From assembly GCA_900546845.1 (NCBI GenBank), contig UREK01000005.1, forward strand, positions 23,435 to 87,434: DNA of 64,000 nt, in the 5' to 3' direction. Position 1 is the first letter of the stretch, and every line of letters begins with the position of its first letter. The position numbers and the translations under genes were made by a program. The DNA is from an uncultured Eubacteriales bacterium. Lineage in GTDB: Bacteria > Bacillota > Clostridia > Christensenellales > CAG-138. Of the stretch, positions 48,165 to 57,484 are shown piece after piece. Below the pieces are notes generated by a model. The model ran no database searches and was not told where the DNA came from. It was given only the letters and a program-made list of their open reading frames with translations.

Positions 48165-50780
48165 ATGCCGGCAAGCCTGACGCCCATGATGCAGCAATAC
48201 TTGACGCTGAAGGAGAAATATAGCGACTGCCTGCTGTTTTTCCGCTTGGGCGACTTTTATGAAATGTTCTTTGAGGATGCGCTGACCGCAGCGCGCGAGC
48301 TGGACATTGTGCTCACCGGGCGCGATTGCGGGTTGGAGGAGCGCGCGCCGATGTGCGGCGTGCCGTATCATTCTGTGGATTCCTATATCAGCCGCCTGAT
48401 TGAAAAGGGCTACAAAGTGGCTGTTTGTGAGCAGCTGACCGATCCTGCGCTTGCAAAAGGGCTTGTAGAACGCGACGTGGTGCGCGTGTTTACGCCGGGC
48501 ACTGTGATCGAGGAAAGCATGCTTAACGAGCGCAAGAACAATTATATCGCAGCGCTGTTCCTGTGCGCAAACACGCTCGGCCTTGCCTATTGTGACGTTT
48601 CCACTGGGGAATTTACCGTCGCAGAATTTTCATCCGAAAAATGGGTGGGGGAACTTACGGATGAGCTTGCCCGCATAGAACCTACGGAGATCATTGCAAA
48701 CGATGCGCTGTTTTTGCAGGAAACGCTTGTGAAGCGCCTGCAAAGCACGAGCTTTTTAGAATGTTATGCAGGCTGGGCTTTCGAGCAGGAACAGGCGAAT
48801 GCGCGCCTTTGCGCGCATTTCCGCGTTGCGAACCTTGCGGGCTTCGGCTGTGAAAAACTCGTAAGCGCGATCTCCGCAGCGGGCGCGCTGCTCGCTTACC
48901 TGGAGGATACGCAGAAAAATTCCCTTGCGCACATCAGAAAGCTCAGCGTCCTGCGCCGCACGCTTTATATGGGCCTAGACGCGTCTACGCGCCGCAACCT
49001 GGAGCTGACTCAGCCGCTTCGCTTTGAGGGCAGCAAAAAGAGCACGCTGCTCTATCTTCTGGATAAGACATCCACCGCCATGGGCGCGCGCCTTCTGCGT
49101 GCCTGGCTGGAGCAGCCTCTGCAAAATATGGACGACATCAACGCCCGGCTCGACGCGGTGGAAGAATTGTTCAAAAAGCAGCATGCGCGGGAGGTTTTAC
49201 GCAACACGCTCAATTCGATTTACGACATCGAGCGTCTTTGCAGCCGCATCGCCTATGGAACTGTACACGCGCGGGATTGCGACGCGCTGCGTGCATCGCT
49301 CGGCCGCTTGCCCGAAGTGCTTGAAGCGGTCAATGCGCTCGAAGCGCCCGAATTCCGGCGGATTGCCGCAAACCTTGACCCGATGGAAGACATCTGTACG
49401 CTGCTCGCTGCGGCGATCGTAGAAAACCCGCCCGTGAGCGTGAAGGAAGGCGGCGTGATCCGCGATGGCTATAACGAAGAGGTAGACTCCCTCCGTATAG
49501 CCGCACGCGATGGCAAAAGCTGGATTGCTAAAATGGAAGCGGACGAACGCGCGGCAACGGGCATTAAGAACCTCAAAATCGGCTACAACCGCGTGTTCGG
49601 CTATTATATCGATGTAACGAAATCCTATCAGAGCCTTGTGCCGTATACCTATCAGCGCAAGCAGACGCTCGCCAACTCTGAGCGCTACATTACCCCGGAG
49701 CTTAAGGAGCTGGAGGAGACGATTGTCGGTGCGGAAGAAAAGCTGGTGGCCCTGGAATACAAGCTCTTCCTCGAGCTGCGCGAAACGCTTGCAGGGTGCA
49801 TTGAGCGCCTGCAGTGGGACGCGAAACTCATCGCCGAGCTGGACGTTTACCGAGCGCTTGCTCAGGTCGCTTTCGAAAACGATTATTGCCGCCCACATAT
49901 GCAGAAGAAGGGCGCGATCAACATCGTCGATGGCCGTCATCCTGTAGTGGAACGTTCCTTGAAGGACGGCTTTATCCCGAACAACACGCTGCTCGACGCC
50001 AAGGAAAACCGCCTCCTGATCCTGACCGGGCCGAACATGGCGGGAAAGAGCACTTATATGCGTCAGGTTGCTCTCATCGTGCTGATGGCGCATGTTGGCT
50101 CCTTCGTGCCGGCAAAGAAGGCGGCAATTACGGTGACAGACCGCATCTTTACGCGCGTCGGCGCGTCGGACAACCTGGCCTCCGGGCAAAGCACGTTTAT
50201 GGTGGAGATGAGCGAGGTTTCCAATATCCTCAACAACGCGACGGCGAACAGCCTGCTGATCCTCGATGAAATTGGCCGCGGTACCAGCACGTTTGACGGC
50301 CTCAGCATCGCCTGGGCGGTACTCGAACACATTGCGGATCCCGCAAAATGCGGTGCAAAGACCCTGTTTGCGACGCATTACCATGAGCTGACCGAACTTG
50401 AGGGCAAGCTCCCGGGCATCAAGAATTACCGTATCTCCGTGAAGGAGGTAGGGGACGACATCATCTTCCTGCGCCGGATCGTTCGCGGTGGGGCGGATAA
50501 GAGCTTCGGCGTGCAGGTCGCACGCCTTGCCGGACTCCCGGACGACGTGATCGCGCGGGCGAAGGAGCTCCTGCGTGACCTGGAGGCGGCGGACATCAAC
50601 CGGAGCCTCATGGATGAGCTCCAAGCGCCGGCGGATGATGCCCAGCAGCTAACGCTGTTCGGTTCGCCTGCGCCGGACGACATCGTGGAATCGCTTAAGC
50701 AGATGAACGTAGATGCGCTCACGCCGCTTGAGGCCCTTAACACGCTTTATGACCTGCATATGCGGGCAAAATTGAGGTAA
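48165..50780 (+). CDS. mutS: DNA mismatch repair protein MutS
   Basis: 871 residues. N-terminal mismatch-binding domain with FRLGDFYEMFFEDA (Phe-x-Glu equivalent), connector and lever domains, ATPase with Walker A TGPNMAGKSTYMRQVA, Walker B LLILDEIGRGTSTFDGLSIAW and ATHYHELTELE. It recognises base mismatches and recruits MutL. Start ATG 48165 after GGGGAGGAAAACGC. mutL follows three bases after the stop. Confidence 0.97.
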   Translation: MPASLTPMMQQYLTLKEKYSDCLLFFRLGDFYEMFFEDALTAARELDIVLTGRDCGLEERAPMCGVPYHSVDSYISRLIEKGYKVAVCEQLTDPALAKGLVERDVVRVFTPGTVIEESMLNERKNNYIAALFLCANTLGLAYCDVSTGEFTVAEFSSEKWVGELTDELARIEPTEIIANDALFLQETLVKRLQSTSFLECYAGWAFEQEQANARLCAHFRVANLAGFGCEKLVSAISAAGALLAYLEDTQKNSLAHIRKLSVLRRTLYMGLDASTRRNLELTQPLRFEGSKKSTLLYLLDKTSTAMGARLLRAWLEQPLQNMDDINARLDAVEELFKKQHAREVLRNTLNSIYDIERLCSRIAYGTVHARDCDALRASLGRLPEVLEAVNALEAPEFRRIAANLDPMEDICTLLAAAIVENPPVSVKEGGVIRDGYNEEVDSLRIAARDGKSWIAKMEADERAATGIKNLKIGYNRVFGYYIDVTKSYQSLVPYTYQRKQTLANSERYITPELKELEETIVGAEEKLVALEYKLFLELRETLAGCIERLQWDAKLIAELDVYRALAQVAFENDYCRPHMQKKGAINIVDGRHPVVERSLKDGFIPNNTLLDAKENRLLILTGPNMAGKSTYMRQVALIVLMAHVGSFVPAKKAAITVTDRIFTRVGASDNLASGQSTFMVEMSEVSNILNNATANSLLILDEIGRGTSTFDGLSIAWAVLEHIADPAKCGAKTLFATHYHELTELEGKLPGIKNYRISVKEVGDDIIFLRRIVRGGADKSFGVQVARLAGLPDDVIARAKELLRDLEAADINRSLMDELQAPADDAQQLTLFGSPAPDDIVESLKQMNVDALTPLEALNTLYDLHMRAKLR

Positions 50781-50782
50781 CG

Positions 50783-52717
50783 ATGAATCGAATCAAGGTA
50801 TTAAGCCAATATACAGCAAACCAAATCGCCGCCGGCGAGGTGGTGGAACGCCCGGCTTCCGTCGTGAAGGAGCTCGTGGAAAACGCGATCGATGCGGGAG
50901 CGACGGCAATCACCATAGAAACGAAGGGGGGCGGCTTGGAGTCTATCCGCGTTACAGACAACGGCAGCGGCATTGCGGCTGAAGATGCGGAAACGGCGTT
51001 CCTCCGGCACGCGACGAGCAAAATCAGCACGGCGGAGGATCTCTCGCACATTGAAACCCTCGGCTTTCGCGGGGAAGCCCTCGCGTCCATCGCGGCCGTC
51101 GCACATGTGACGCTCAGGACCCGCACAGCGGTGGAAGAGGCGGGGACGCTCCTTCGCATCAGCGGCGGGGAGGTGCGCGAAAAAAGCGCGATCGGCACGC
51201 CGCAAGGCACAGCACTCGAAGTGGAAAACCTGTTCTACAATGTGCCGGCGCGGCTCAAGTTTATCAAAAGCGCACGCGCTGAGGCCGCGTACATCAGCGA
51301 CTATGTTTCCCGCATGCTTATGGCACGGCCTCAGATCGCCTTCAAACTTATCCAAAACGGGAAGACGGTCTATCAAAGCGCGGGAGAGGGGAGCCTGCGC
51401 GACGCTGTTTACTGCGTTTACGGCGGGGACATGTTCCCGCATCTGCGCGAGCTTTTCTACGATGATGGATACGTCTGTCTTTCGGGCTTCATCGGCACGG
51501 AGCAGGCAGCGCGGAGCAACCGCAATGCGCAATCATTTTACATCAATGCGCGTTATATTAAATCCCAAAAGCTGTCCTTTGCGCTTCAGCGTGCCTACGA
51601 TATGCGCCTGATGGTGGGCCGGTTCCCGTTTGCGGTACTCAACATCGTGATTTCCCCAAACGAGATCGACGTAAACGTCCACCCAAACAAGCTCGACGTT
51701 CGCTTTAAAAACGAGGAACGCATCCTGCGTGCGGCGACCATCGCAGCACGGCAGGCCCTGGGCGACCCGGTAGCGCTGCCGAACCGGCAGTCGTCAATGC
51801 AGGACGAGCAATTCAGGCAAACGGCTGATGACAACATATCTCTGCGACAAAACGAAGAACCGCACATCACGGCTTATGTGCCGCGCGCGGAACAGCCTAT
51901 ATTGGAAACTCTGGCTGCTAAAGCGGAAACGGCATCCGAATTATTCCGCCCGGTGGAAGCTGAAAAAGCGCCGGTCCTCCGCGAACCAGCCGCAGCGCTG
52001 GTCCGCCCGCTGCCAGATCCATTCCCGCGGCAGGAGCCGCGCACCCAAGGATATGTTCCCGTTCCCATCCCCGATCAAATTACGGCGTTGGAACCGCCGG
52101 AAAAGCCGGTTATACCGGAGCGAGAGGAGCAGACGCGCCTTGTTTGCAACGCCTATCGGATCATTGGCCAGGCGTTCGATTGCTACTGGATCGTCCAACA
52201 GGATGACAACGTGTTTTTCATCGACCAGCATGCGGCGCACGAGCGCAGGCTGTATGAACGCTTTGCGGAGAAAGGCGTTGCGGCGCAATCACAAATTCTG
52301 CTGGTTCCAACCGTTCTGAAGCTCTCGCCGTTTGAGTTCAGCACGTTGATGGACAACCTGCCGCAATTTGAGGAGTTGGGCTTTGAAATCGAGGAATTCG
52401 GCATGCTGACCGTGAGCGTGCGCGCTGTGCCGCACCTGATCGGCCAGCCGCAAACGGCCGCGTTCCTGCGGGAAGCCATTGCGCTGCTCGATAAGCGCAA
52501 CCGCCTTTCCACTGTGGAACTAAAACGCGCCGCGCTGATCCAAGCGGCATGCAAACATGCGGTGAAAGCGGGCGAGGTGCTCGAACGCGTCGAAATCGAA
52601 GCGCTTTTGCGCGAATATGAGGCCGAAGGAGCGCCACTGACCTGCCCGCATGGCCGGCCCGTGATGGTAAAGATGACTAAGCTTGATTTTGAGAAACTCT
52701 TTAAGAGGGCACTTTAA
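50783..52717 (+). CDS. mutL: DNA mismatch repair protein MutL (endonuclease type)
   Basis: 644 residues. GHKL ATPase: IAAGEVVERPASVVKELVEN, DNGSGI, FLRHATSKI, LGFRGEALASIAAV. A disordered Pro/Glu linker (about 335-450) leads to the dimerisation domain, which carries the metal-dependent nicking motif DQHAAHERRLYE, plus QAACKHAV and CPHGRPVMVK. These endonuclease motifs are expected in bacteria without MutH. Its stop is five bases before miaA. Confidence 0.97.
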   Translation: MNRIKVLSQYTANQIAAGEVVERPASVVKELVENAIDAGATAITIETKGGGLESIRVTDNGSGIAAEDAETAFLRHATSKISTAEDLSHIETLGFRGEALASIAAVAHVTLRTRTAVEEAGTLLRISGGEVREKSAIGTPQGTALEVENLFYNVPARLKFIKSARAEAAYISDYVSRMLMARPQIAFKLIQNGKTVYQSAGEGSLRDAVYCVYGGDMFPHLRELFYDDGYVCLSGFIGTEQAARSNRNAQSFYINARYIKSQKLSFALQRAYDMRLMVGRFPFAVLNIVISPNEIDVNVHPNKLDVRFKNEERILRAATIAARQALGDPVALPNRQSSMQDEQFRQTADDNISLRQNEEPHITAYVPRAEQPILETLAAKAETASELFRPVEAEKAPVLREPAAALVRPLPDPFPRQEPRTQGYVPVPIPDQITALEPPEKPVIPEREEQTRLVCNAYRIIGQAFDCYWIVQQDDNVFFIDQHAAHERRLYERFAEKGVAAQSQILLVPTVLKLSPFEFSTLMDNLPQFEELGFEIEEFGMLTVSVRAVPHLIGQPQTAAFLREAIALLDKRNRLSTVELKRAALIQAACKHAVKAGEVLERVEIEALLREYEAEGAPLTCPHGRPVMVKMTKLDFEKLFKRAL

Positions 52718-52721
52718 GCAT

Positions 52722-53690
52722 ATGCAGCAAAAGCAGAAGCTTTATTTAATCGTCGGCCCGACGGCCAGCGGGAAAACGGCTGCGTCTATCGAGGTCGCCA
52801 AGCGCATCGATGCGGAGATTATCTCCGCAGATTCGATCCAGGTGTATCGCGGTATGGACATTGGCTCCGCAAAGCCGAGGATGGAAGAACGTGCAGGGAT
52901 TGCGCATCATATGCTCAGCGTCGTCGCGCCGGATGAGCCGAAGTTCAGCGTTGCGCGCTTTCGGGAGCTCGCGGACGAATGTATCGCGGAGATCGCTGCG
53001 CGCGGCAAGCGGCCGCTTGTTGTCGGCGGAACCGGGCTTTACATCAACGCGTTGACCTATCCGCTGGATTTCACGGGCGCGCCTGCCAACTCTGCAATCC
53101 GCGAAAAATATGCTGCGCTCGAACGGGAAAAGCCGGGCACAGCGCACGCGCGGTTGAAAACTGTGGATCCCACTTCGGCCGCTCGGCTGCATCCGAACGA
53201 TAAAAAGCGTATCATCCGTGCGCTCGAGGTATACGAACTGACCGGAAAGCCGCTTTCCGAAAGCGGAGCTGGATTTTCAGCGCTCGACGAAGCGCAGCTT
53301 CCATATGCGCCGTACATCGCCGGGCTCAGGATGCCGCGTGAACTGCTTTACGCGCGCATTGAACGGCGCGTGGATGAGATGATGGAACAAGGGCTGTTTG
53401 AGGAAGTGAAGGCCCTCCGCGCGGCAGGATATGCGCCGGAGTTGCCCGCGATGCAGGGCTTGGGCTACAAACAGCTCATTCGCTGCCTGGACGGCGCGTG
53501 CGCATTGCCGGAAGCAATCGAGGAGATCAAACGGGAGACGCGCCGCTACGCAAAGCGTCAGATCACCTGGTTCAAGCGCGATACACGCATCCACTGGTAT
53601 GACGTTACCGCATATGCGGACGTACAAGCCCTTGCGGATGCGATTACAGCACAATTTTTAGAAGAGGGCGGTGGGCAATTTGGCAAGTGA
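52722..53690 (+). CDS. miaA: tRNA dimethylallyltransferase
   Basis: 322 residues. P-loop LIVGPTASGKTAASIEVA, then ISADSIQVYRGMDIGSAKP, AHHMLSVV, VVGGTGLYINAL and the C-terminal KRETRRYAKRQITWFKRD, all diagnostic of MiaA. It attaches a dimethylallyl group to A37 of tRNA. Start ATG 52722 after AAGAGGGCAC; the longer frame from 52683 overlaps mutL. It overlaps hfq by 11 bases. Confidence 0.96.
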   Translation: MQQKQKLYLIVGPTASGKTAASIEVAKRIDAEIISADSIQVYRGMDIGSAKPRMEERAGIAHHMLSVVAPDEPKFSVARFRELADECIAEIAARGKRPLVVGGTGLYINALTYPLDFTGAPANSAIREKYAALEREKPGTAHARLKTVDPTSAARLHPNDKKRIIRALEVYELTGKPLSESGAGFSALDEAQLPYAPYIAGLRMPRELLYARIERRVDEMMEQGLFEEVKALRAAGYAPELPAMQGLGYKQLIRCLDGACALPEAIEEIKRETRRYAKRQITWFKRDTRIHWYDVTAYADVQALADAITAQFLEEGGGQFGK

Positions 53691-53955
53691 GGCGACCCGG
53701 CAGGCGAATTTGCAGGACACGTTCCTGAACCATATCCGCAAGGAAAAAATTCCAATTACGGTGCACGTGATCAACGGCTACCAGCTCAACCACCTAACGA
53801 TCGTGAGCTTTGACAGCTATGCGATCCTTGTGGAATGCGGAGAGAAGCAGATGCTGCTTTACAAGCACGCCATCTCTACCATCACGCCGGAAAGGCCGGT
53901 GAATTTCACCGCAGCAGGCCAGAAGAAAGAAACGAAGGAAGAAGCAAAACAATGA
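53680..53955 (+). CDS. hfq: RNA chaperone Hfq
   Basis: 91 residues from TTG 53680 (GTG 53671 is possible but touches the GAGGGCG site). Sm1 motif NLQDTFLNHIRKEKIPITVH and Sm2 motif MLLYKHAISTITPER, with the LVECGEKQ loop; the usual Hfq ring-proximal Gln (NLQD) and YKHAIS residues that bind U-rich RNA are present. A Lys/Glu tail follows. miaA-hfq is the standard pairing. It overlaps the PLP lyase gene by four bases. Confidence 0.93.
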   Translation: MASEATRQANLQDTFLNHIRKEKIPITVHVINGYQLNHLTIVSFDSYAILVECGEKQMLLYKHAISTITPERPVNFTAAGQKKETKEEAKQ

Positions 53956-55241
53956 ACCAAAACCAGAACCCCTATGCGGCGCTCCGCATTTCAGAGCGCG
54001 CGCAGGAATTTGTGCACAAAACCGAGACGGAGCTTGCACCTGTTTTTGCACGCATTGAAGCAATCGAATACCAAAACGAAGCGAAGGTGCTCCATGCGCT
54101 GCAGCAGGAGAGGATCGCCCTGCACCATTTTGCGCCGACGACCGGCTACGGCTATGATGACATTGGGCGAGATGCGCTGGACCGCGTGTTTGCGCATGCG
54201 CTTGATGCGGAGGATGCGCTTGTCCGCCCACAGTTCACATCCGGCACGCATGCGATCTTTACCGCGCTTTCCGGCTTGCTGGAGCTGGGCGATACGATGC
54301 TTTCCGCCACTGGGCGGCCATACGACACCCTGGAAAAGGCTATCGGCATTTCCGGAGAGGAATACGGCTCCCTGCAGCGGATGGGAGTCCAATATGAGGA
54401 AGTGCCGCTGACTGCGGAAGGAAAGATCGATGTGGATTCGGTGGTTGCCGCGCTTTTGCGAACGGATGCTGCCGTGGTGTATTTTCAACGCTCGCGGGGA
54501 TATGCCTGGCGCAATGCGCTTTTGCCGGAAACGGATCTCGCGCCTGCGTTTGCGGCTGTGCGCAAGACGAAGCCAAGCTGTACGATTGTCGTGGATAATT
54601 GCTATGGTGAGTTTACACGCCCTGCCGAACCGACGGCGTTCGGTGCGGATGTGGAGATCGGCTCTCTGATCAAAAACCCGGGCGGCGGCATTGCGCCGAC
54701 GGGCGGCTACATCGCGGGAACGCACGCGTGCGTGGAGCGCATCGCGCAGCGCCTGACCGTGCCGGGCATGGGCCGGGAGGTCGGCTCCTATGCAGGAAGC
54801 TATGCACCGTTTTACCAGGGGCTGTTCCTCGCGCCGCATACGACCGCACAAAGTCTGAAGACTGCAGCGCTTTTTGCGCGCGCCTTTGAATCCTGCGGCA
54901 TGGAGACACTCCCGCCAAGCGGCGCAGAGCGTTCGGACATCGTGCAATCGCTCCGGTTTGAAACTGCCGAAGCGCTTGTTGCCTTCTGCCGCAGCATCCA
55001 GGCGGCATCGCCGGTGGACAGCTTCGTCGTGCCGGAACCCTGGGATATGCCGGGCTATACCAGCCAGGTCATCATGGCAGCGGGTACGTTTGTGCAGGGA
55101 TCCTCCATCGAGCTTTCTGCGGACGGGCCGATCAAAAAGCCCTACACGGCTTACGTGCAGGGCGGGTTAACCTATGCGCACGGAAGGATAGGCGCAATGC
55201 TGGCGCTCGACGCGCTTTGGAAGCTCAATACCGGCGAATAA
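53952..55241 (+). CDS. PLP-dependent methionine gamma-lyase family (aluminium resistance) protein
   Basis: 429 residues. A fold-type I PLP enzyme; conserved blocks include LHHFAPTTGYGYDDIGRD, RPQFTSGTHAIFTALSG and the PLP-lysine region EIGSLIKNPGGGIAPTGGYI. The family is widely called methionine gamma-lyase or aluminium resistance protein (YnbB) and sits next to hfq in B. subtilis; its true reaction is not well defined. ATG 53952 overlaps the hfq stop. Its last 17 bases overlap the convergent lexA gene. Confidence 0.85.
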   Translation: MNQNQNPYAALRISERAQEFVHKTETELAPVFARIEAIEYQNEAKVLHALQQERIALHHFAPTTGYGYDDIGRDALDRVFAHALDAEDALVRPQFTSGTHAIFTALSGLLELGDTMLSATGRPYDTLEKAIGISGEEYGSLQRMGVQYEEVPLTAEGKIDVDSVVAALLRTDAAVVYFQRSRGYAWRNALLPETDLAPAFAAVRKTKPSCTIVVDNCYGEFTRPAEPTAFGADVEIGSLIKNPGGGIAPTGGYIAGTHACVERIAQRLTVPGMGREVGSYAGSYAPFYQGLFLAPHTTAQSLKTAALFARAFESCGMETLPPSGAERSDIVQSLRFETAEALVAFCRSIQAASPVDSFVVPEPWDMPGYTSQVIMAAGTFVQGSSIELSADGPIKKPYTAYVQGGLTYAHGRIGAMLALDALWKLNTGE

Positions 55242-55845
55242 GGCCGATCACCTTGCCATCAATGGCGACCTCCTGCGCATCGACCCAGATAGGCTCCATG
55301 CTCCGGTTCTCCGGCTGGAGCCTGATTTTATGATCCGGCTCGAAATAAAGCCGCTTGACTGTTGCGGTCTCGCCGCTGACACGCGCAACGACGATGTCCC
55401 CAGCAATGGCCTGTACGCCCTTATCCACGATGATCGTATCGCCATCGTGGATGCCGATTTCGATCATGCTGTCGCCGCGGACGCCCAGCGCAAAGACCTC
55501 TCCAGGCGCATGGCCGCGCAGGAATGTGCTTGAGACGTTGATGTAATCCTGGATGTTCTCCTCAGCAAGGATCGGCTGGCCGGCCGCAACATTGCCGACA
55601 AGCGGGATGCCCGGGCTTTGCGTGCGCGCGGCATTCTTTGGAAGCGTAATGGAGCGCTGCTTGGCAGGATTCAGGTTGATGAGCCCTTTTGCAGCAAGGT
55701 TTTGCAGGTGCATATGCACGGTAGAAGTAGACCTCAGCCCGACCGCCGCGCCGATTTCGCGCACGGTAGGGGGAATCTTTTTTCTTTCGATATGATCGCA
55801 AATGAATTCATAAATGGCTTTTTGTGTTTCTCCGCGCTTCTGCAT
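55225..55845 (-). CDS. lexA: SOS transcriptional repressor LexA
   Basis: 206 residues. N-terminal winged helix (IPPTVREIGAAVGLRSTSTV), then the autocleavage site Ala88-Gly89 in VGNVAAGQPIL, catalytic Ser126 in VRGDSMIEIG and Lys164 in ETATVKRLYF. RecA filament induces self-cleavage, derepressing SOS genes. An SOS box lies over its own promoter (55915-55928) and one lies at recA (41334). AAGGAGAACG precedes the start. It converges with the PLP lyase gene, with a 17-base overlap of the 3' ends. Confidence 0.96.
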   Translation of the reverse strand: MQKRGETQKAIYEFICDHIERKKIPPTVREIGAAVGLRSTSTVHMHLQNLAAKGLINLNPAKQRSITLPKNAARTQSPGIPLVGNVAAGQPILAEENIQDYINVSSTFLRGHAPGEVFALGVRGDSMIEIGIHDGDTIIVDKGVQAIAGDIVVARVSGETATVKRLYFEPDHKIRLQPENRSMEPIWVDAQEVAIDGKVIGLIRRY

Positions 55846-55888
55846 TTTCGTTCTCCTTACGGCTCGATTGTGGTATAATCATAGACGA

Positions 55889-55917
55889 AGTATAGCATAC
55901 TATCTTCAAAAAATCAA
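55889..55917 (-). promoter_or_regulatory. Promoter of lexA
   Basis: On the minus strand TTGATT (55917-55912), 17 bases, TATACT (55894-55889), 44 bases before the lexA start codon. Confidence 0.6.
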
Positions 55918-55928
55918 ACTTTTGTTCT
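55915..55928. promoter_or_regulatory. LexA box between lexA and the divergent small gene
   Basis: On the minus strand AGAACAAAAGTTTG contains GAAC-N4-GTTT, close to the SOS consensus GAAC-N4-GTTC. It overlaps the lexA -35 element and is 27 bases from the start codon of the divergent gene at 55955, so both could be LexA controlled. Confidence 0.65.
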
Positions 55929-55954
55929 CGTATGCCGGAATGAGGTAGGAAGAT

Positions 55955-56281
55955 ATGGACAAGCGTATTTCAGAAAACGATTATTGCGACTTGGAGCCCG
56001 GAAAGATCTGTGATAATTGCTGCCGGTGCATCGACGAACCCGGGAAGGAATACAACACAGTTATCGCCGGGCTGGAACTGTTGGATGAAGATTATGTGCT
56101 CGACGATATAAACGTGCTCAATGAGCCGCTGGAGCGCCCAAACATCGACCCTGCGCTGCTTGCGGAATGGGAAGAAAAGCTCCGCAGGCTGGAGGAGGAA
56201 GAACGCGCCGCAGAGGCTGCGCAGGAACGACGGCGCAACGGCGGAGCGCTGTTTGCAATCGATCTAGATGAGGATGAATAG
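55955..56281 (+). CDS. Small acidic Cys-rich protein, function unknown
   Basis: 108 residues, not recognised. The N-terminus has a compact cysteine cluster, C11, C19, C22, C23 and C25 (CDLEPGKICDNCCRCIDEPG), which could bind zinc or an iron-sulfur cluster. The middle is acidic (ELLDEDYVLDDINVLNEP), then a Glu/Arg-rich helix (EWEEKLRRLEEEERAAEAAQ) and an acidic end DLDEDE. A good ribosome-binding site (GAGGTAGGAAGAT) precedes the start. It diverges from lexA across an SOS box, and its 3' end is 9 bases from the convergent recombinase gene. Confidence 0.7.
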   Translation: MDKRISENDYCDLEPGKICDNCCRCIDEPGKEYNTVIAGLELLDEDYVLDDINVLNEPLERPNIDPALLAEWEEKLRRLEEEERAAEAAQERRRNGGALFAIDLDEDE

Positions 56282-56290
56282 AAGCGAAGC

Positions 56291-57340
56291 TCAATCTTCG
56301 CGCAGCTTCACGACCTTTGCGGCAAGCCGCCGGCGGTCCTCAGAAGCTGCGGCATAGTGCTTGCGCGTCGTATTAACGTCCTTGTGCCCAAGCACGTCTG
56401 CCACGAGATAGATGTCCCCTGTTTCACGGTAGAGCGTCGTCCCATAGGTGCTGCGCAGCTTATGGGGCGATATTTTTTTGAGCGGTACAGCGATAGCGGC
56501 ATATTTTTGCACCAAGTTCTCCACAGCGCGCACGGTAATGCGTTTGCGCTGCAGGGAAAGAAAAAGCGCGTCTTCGTGCCCTTCTTCGGCGATTACGCGC
56601 TCCCGTTCGAGCATGTAATCTAAAAGCGCAGCGCGCGCCTCATCCCCGAACACGAGAATATCCTGGTTGCCACCCTTGCGGATGATGGAAAACTCATTTG
56701 CGGAGAAATTGACATCGTCAAGGTTGATGCCGACAAGCTCGCTGATGCGGATGCCAGTACCGAGGAAAAGCGTCAGAATAGCAAGATCCCGCTTCTGCGT
56801 GCGCGCATGGTATTTCTTCTGTTTTTCCGTGAGGCCGTCCCCATTCTGTACCACGTCAAGGAGAACTGCGACCTCGTTTGGCTCAAGGCGGATGATGGCT
56901 TTTTCCCGGATGGTCGGCAGGTCTACCATGGAAGGCGGGTTGGTCCTAAGCTTTTCCTTTTTGCAGAAGTATTTATAAAAAGAGCGGATCGTGGAGAGCT
57001 TGCGCGCTTTTGCCCGATCCTGATTTACGACCTCCCGACTGTCCTCATCCACGTAATACGAAACATGCGCAAGGTACATTTCAATCTCCGTCGCACTGAT
57101 GGTATCAAGCTCCACAAGCGTGAGGGAGCGGATCTCCCGCCCTGCGAACCGCGGCAGTTCTGATGTGATATAGCGAAAGAAATTCCGTAGATCGCCCGCA
57201 TAAGCATAGCGCGTGCGCACGAGCGTCTCGTTTTCGATCCCGCGGAAGAATTCCGCGCAAAAGGGCGGCAGCTCGCCTATGCGCTGCCGCAGCATCGCCG
57301 TATATTCTTTATATTGCCCGCCTGCATAGTTTGTAGCCAT
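56291..57340 (-). CDS. Xer-type tyrosine recombinase
   Basis: 349 residues. N-terminal SAM-like DNA-binding domain (about 20-125) and the catalytic domain with TGIRISELVGINL (first Arg), SPHKLRSTYGTTLYR (HxxR) and LGHKDVNTTRKHYA (His/Tyr nucleophile). Such proteins act as XerC/XerD resolving chromosome dimers at dif, or as integrases; without adjacent phage genes or att repeats a Xer role is likelier. ATG 57340 is chosen as GAGGTGAAATCC precedes it; the GTG at 57349 lies inside that site. Confidence 0.88.
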   Translation of the reverse strand: MATNYAGGQYKEYTAMLRQRIGELPPFCAEFFRGIENETLVRTRYAYAGDLRNFFRYITSELPRFAGREIRSLTLVELDTISATEIEMYLAHVSYYVDEDSREVVNQDRAKARKLSTIRSFYKYFCKKEKLRTNPPSMVDLPTIREKAIIRLEPNEVAVLLDVVQNGDGLTEKQKKYHARTQKRDLAILTLFLGTGIRISELVGINLDDVNFSANEFSIIRKGGNQDILVFGDEARAALLDYMLERERVIAEEGHEDALFLSLQRKRITVRAVENLVQKYAAIAVPLKKISPHKLRSTYGTTLYRETGDIYLVADVLGHKDVNTTRKHYAAASEDRRRLAAKVVKLRED

Positions 57341-57484
57341 GGATTTCACCTCTTTGTTACTTCATTAAAATTATACCACAAATACCACAAAACATGAAAT
57401 TTGTATTGACGAAGCCGGTTGCGGCGCGTTACCATTCACAGTGATGGGAGCACTAACTATTAACAGAAATAGGAGGAGAACACC

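Noticed and set aside
56291..57340. Tyrosine recombinase as a mark of a prophage or integrative element
   Set aside because: No phage, relaxase or excisionase genes and no flanking repeats; a Xer role next to lexA is more likely.
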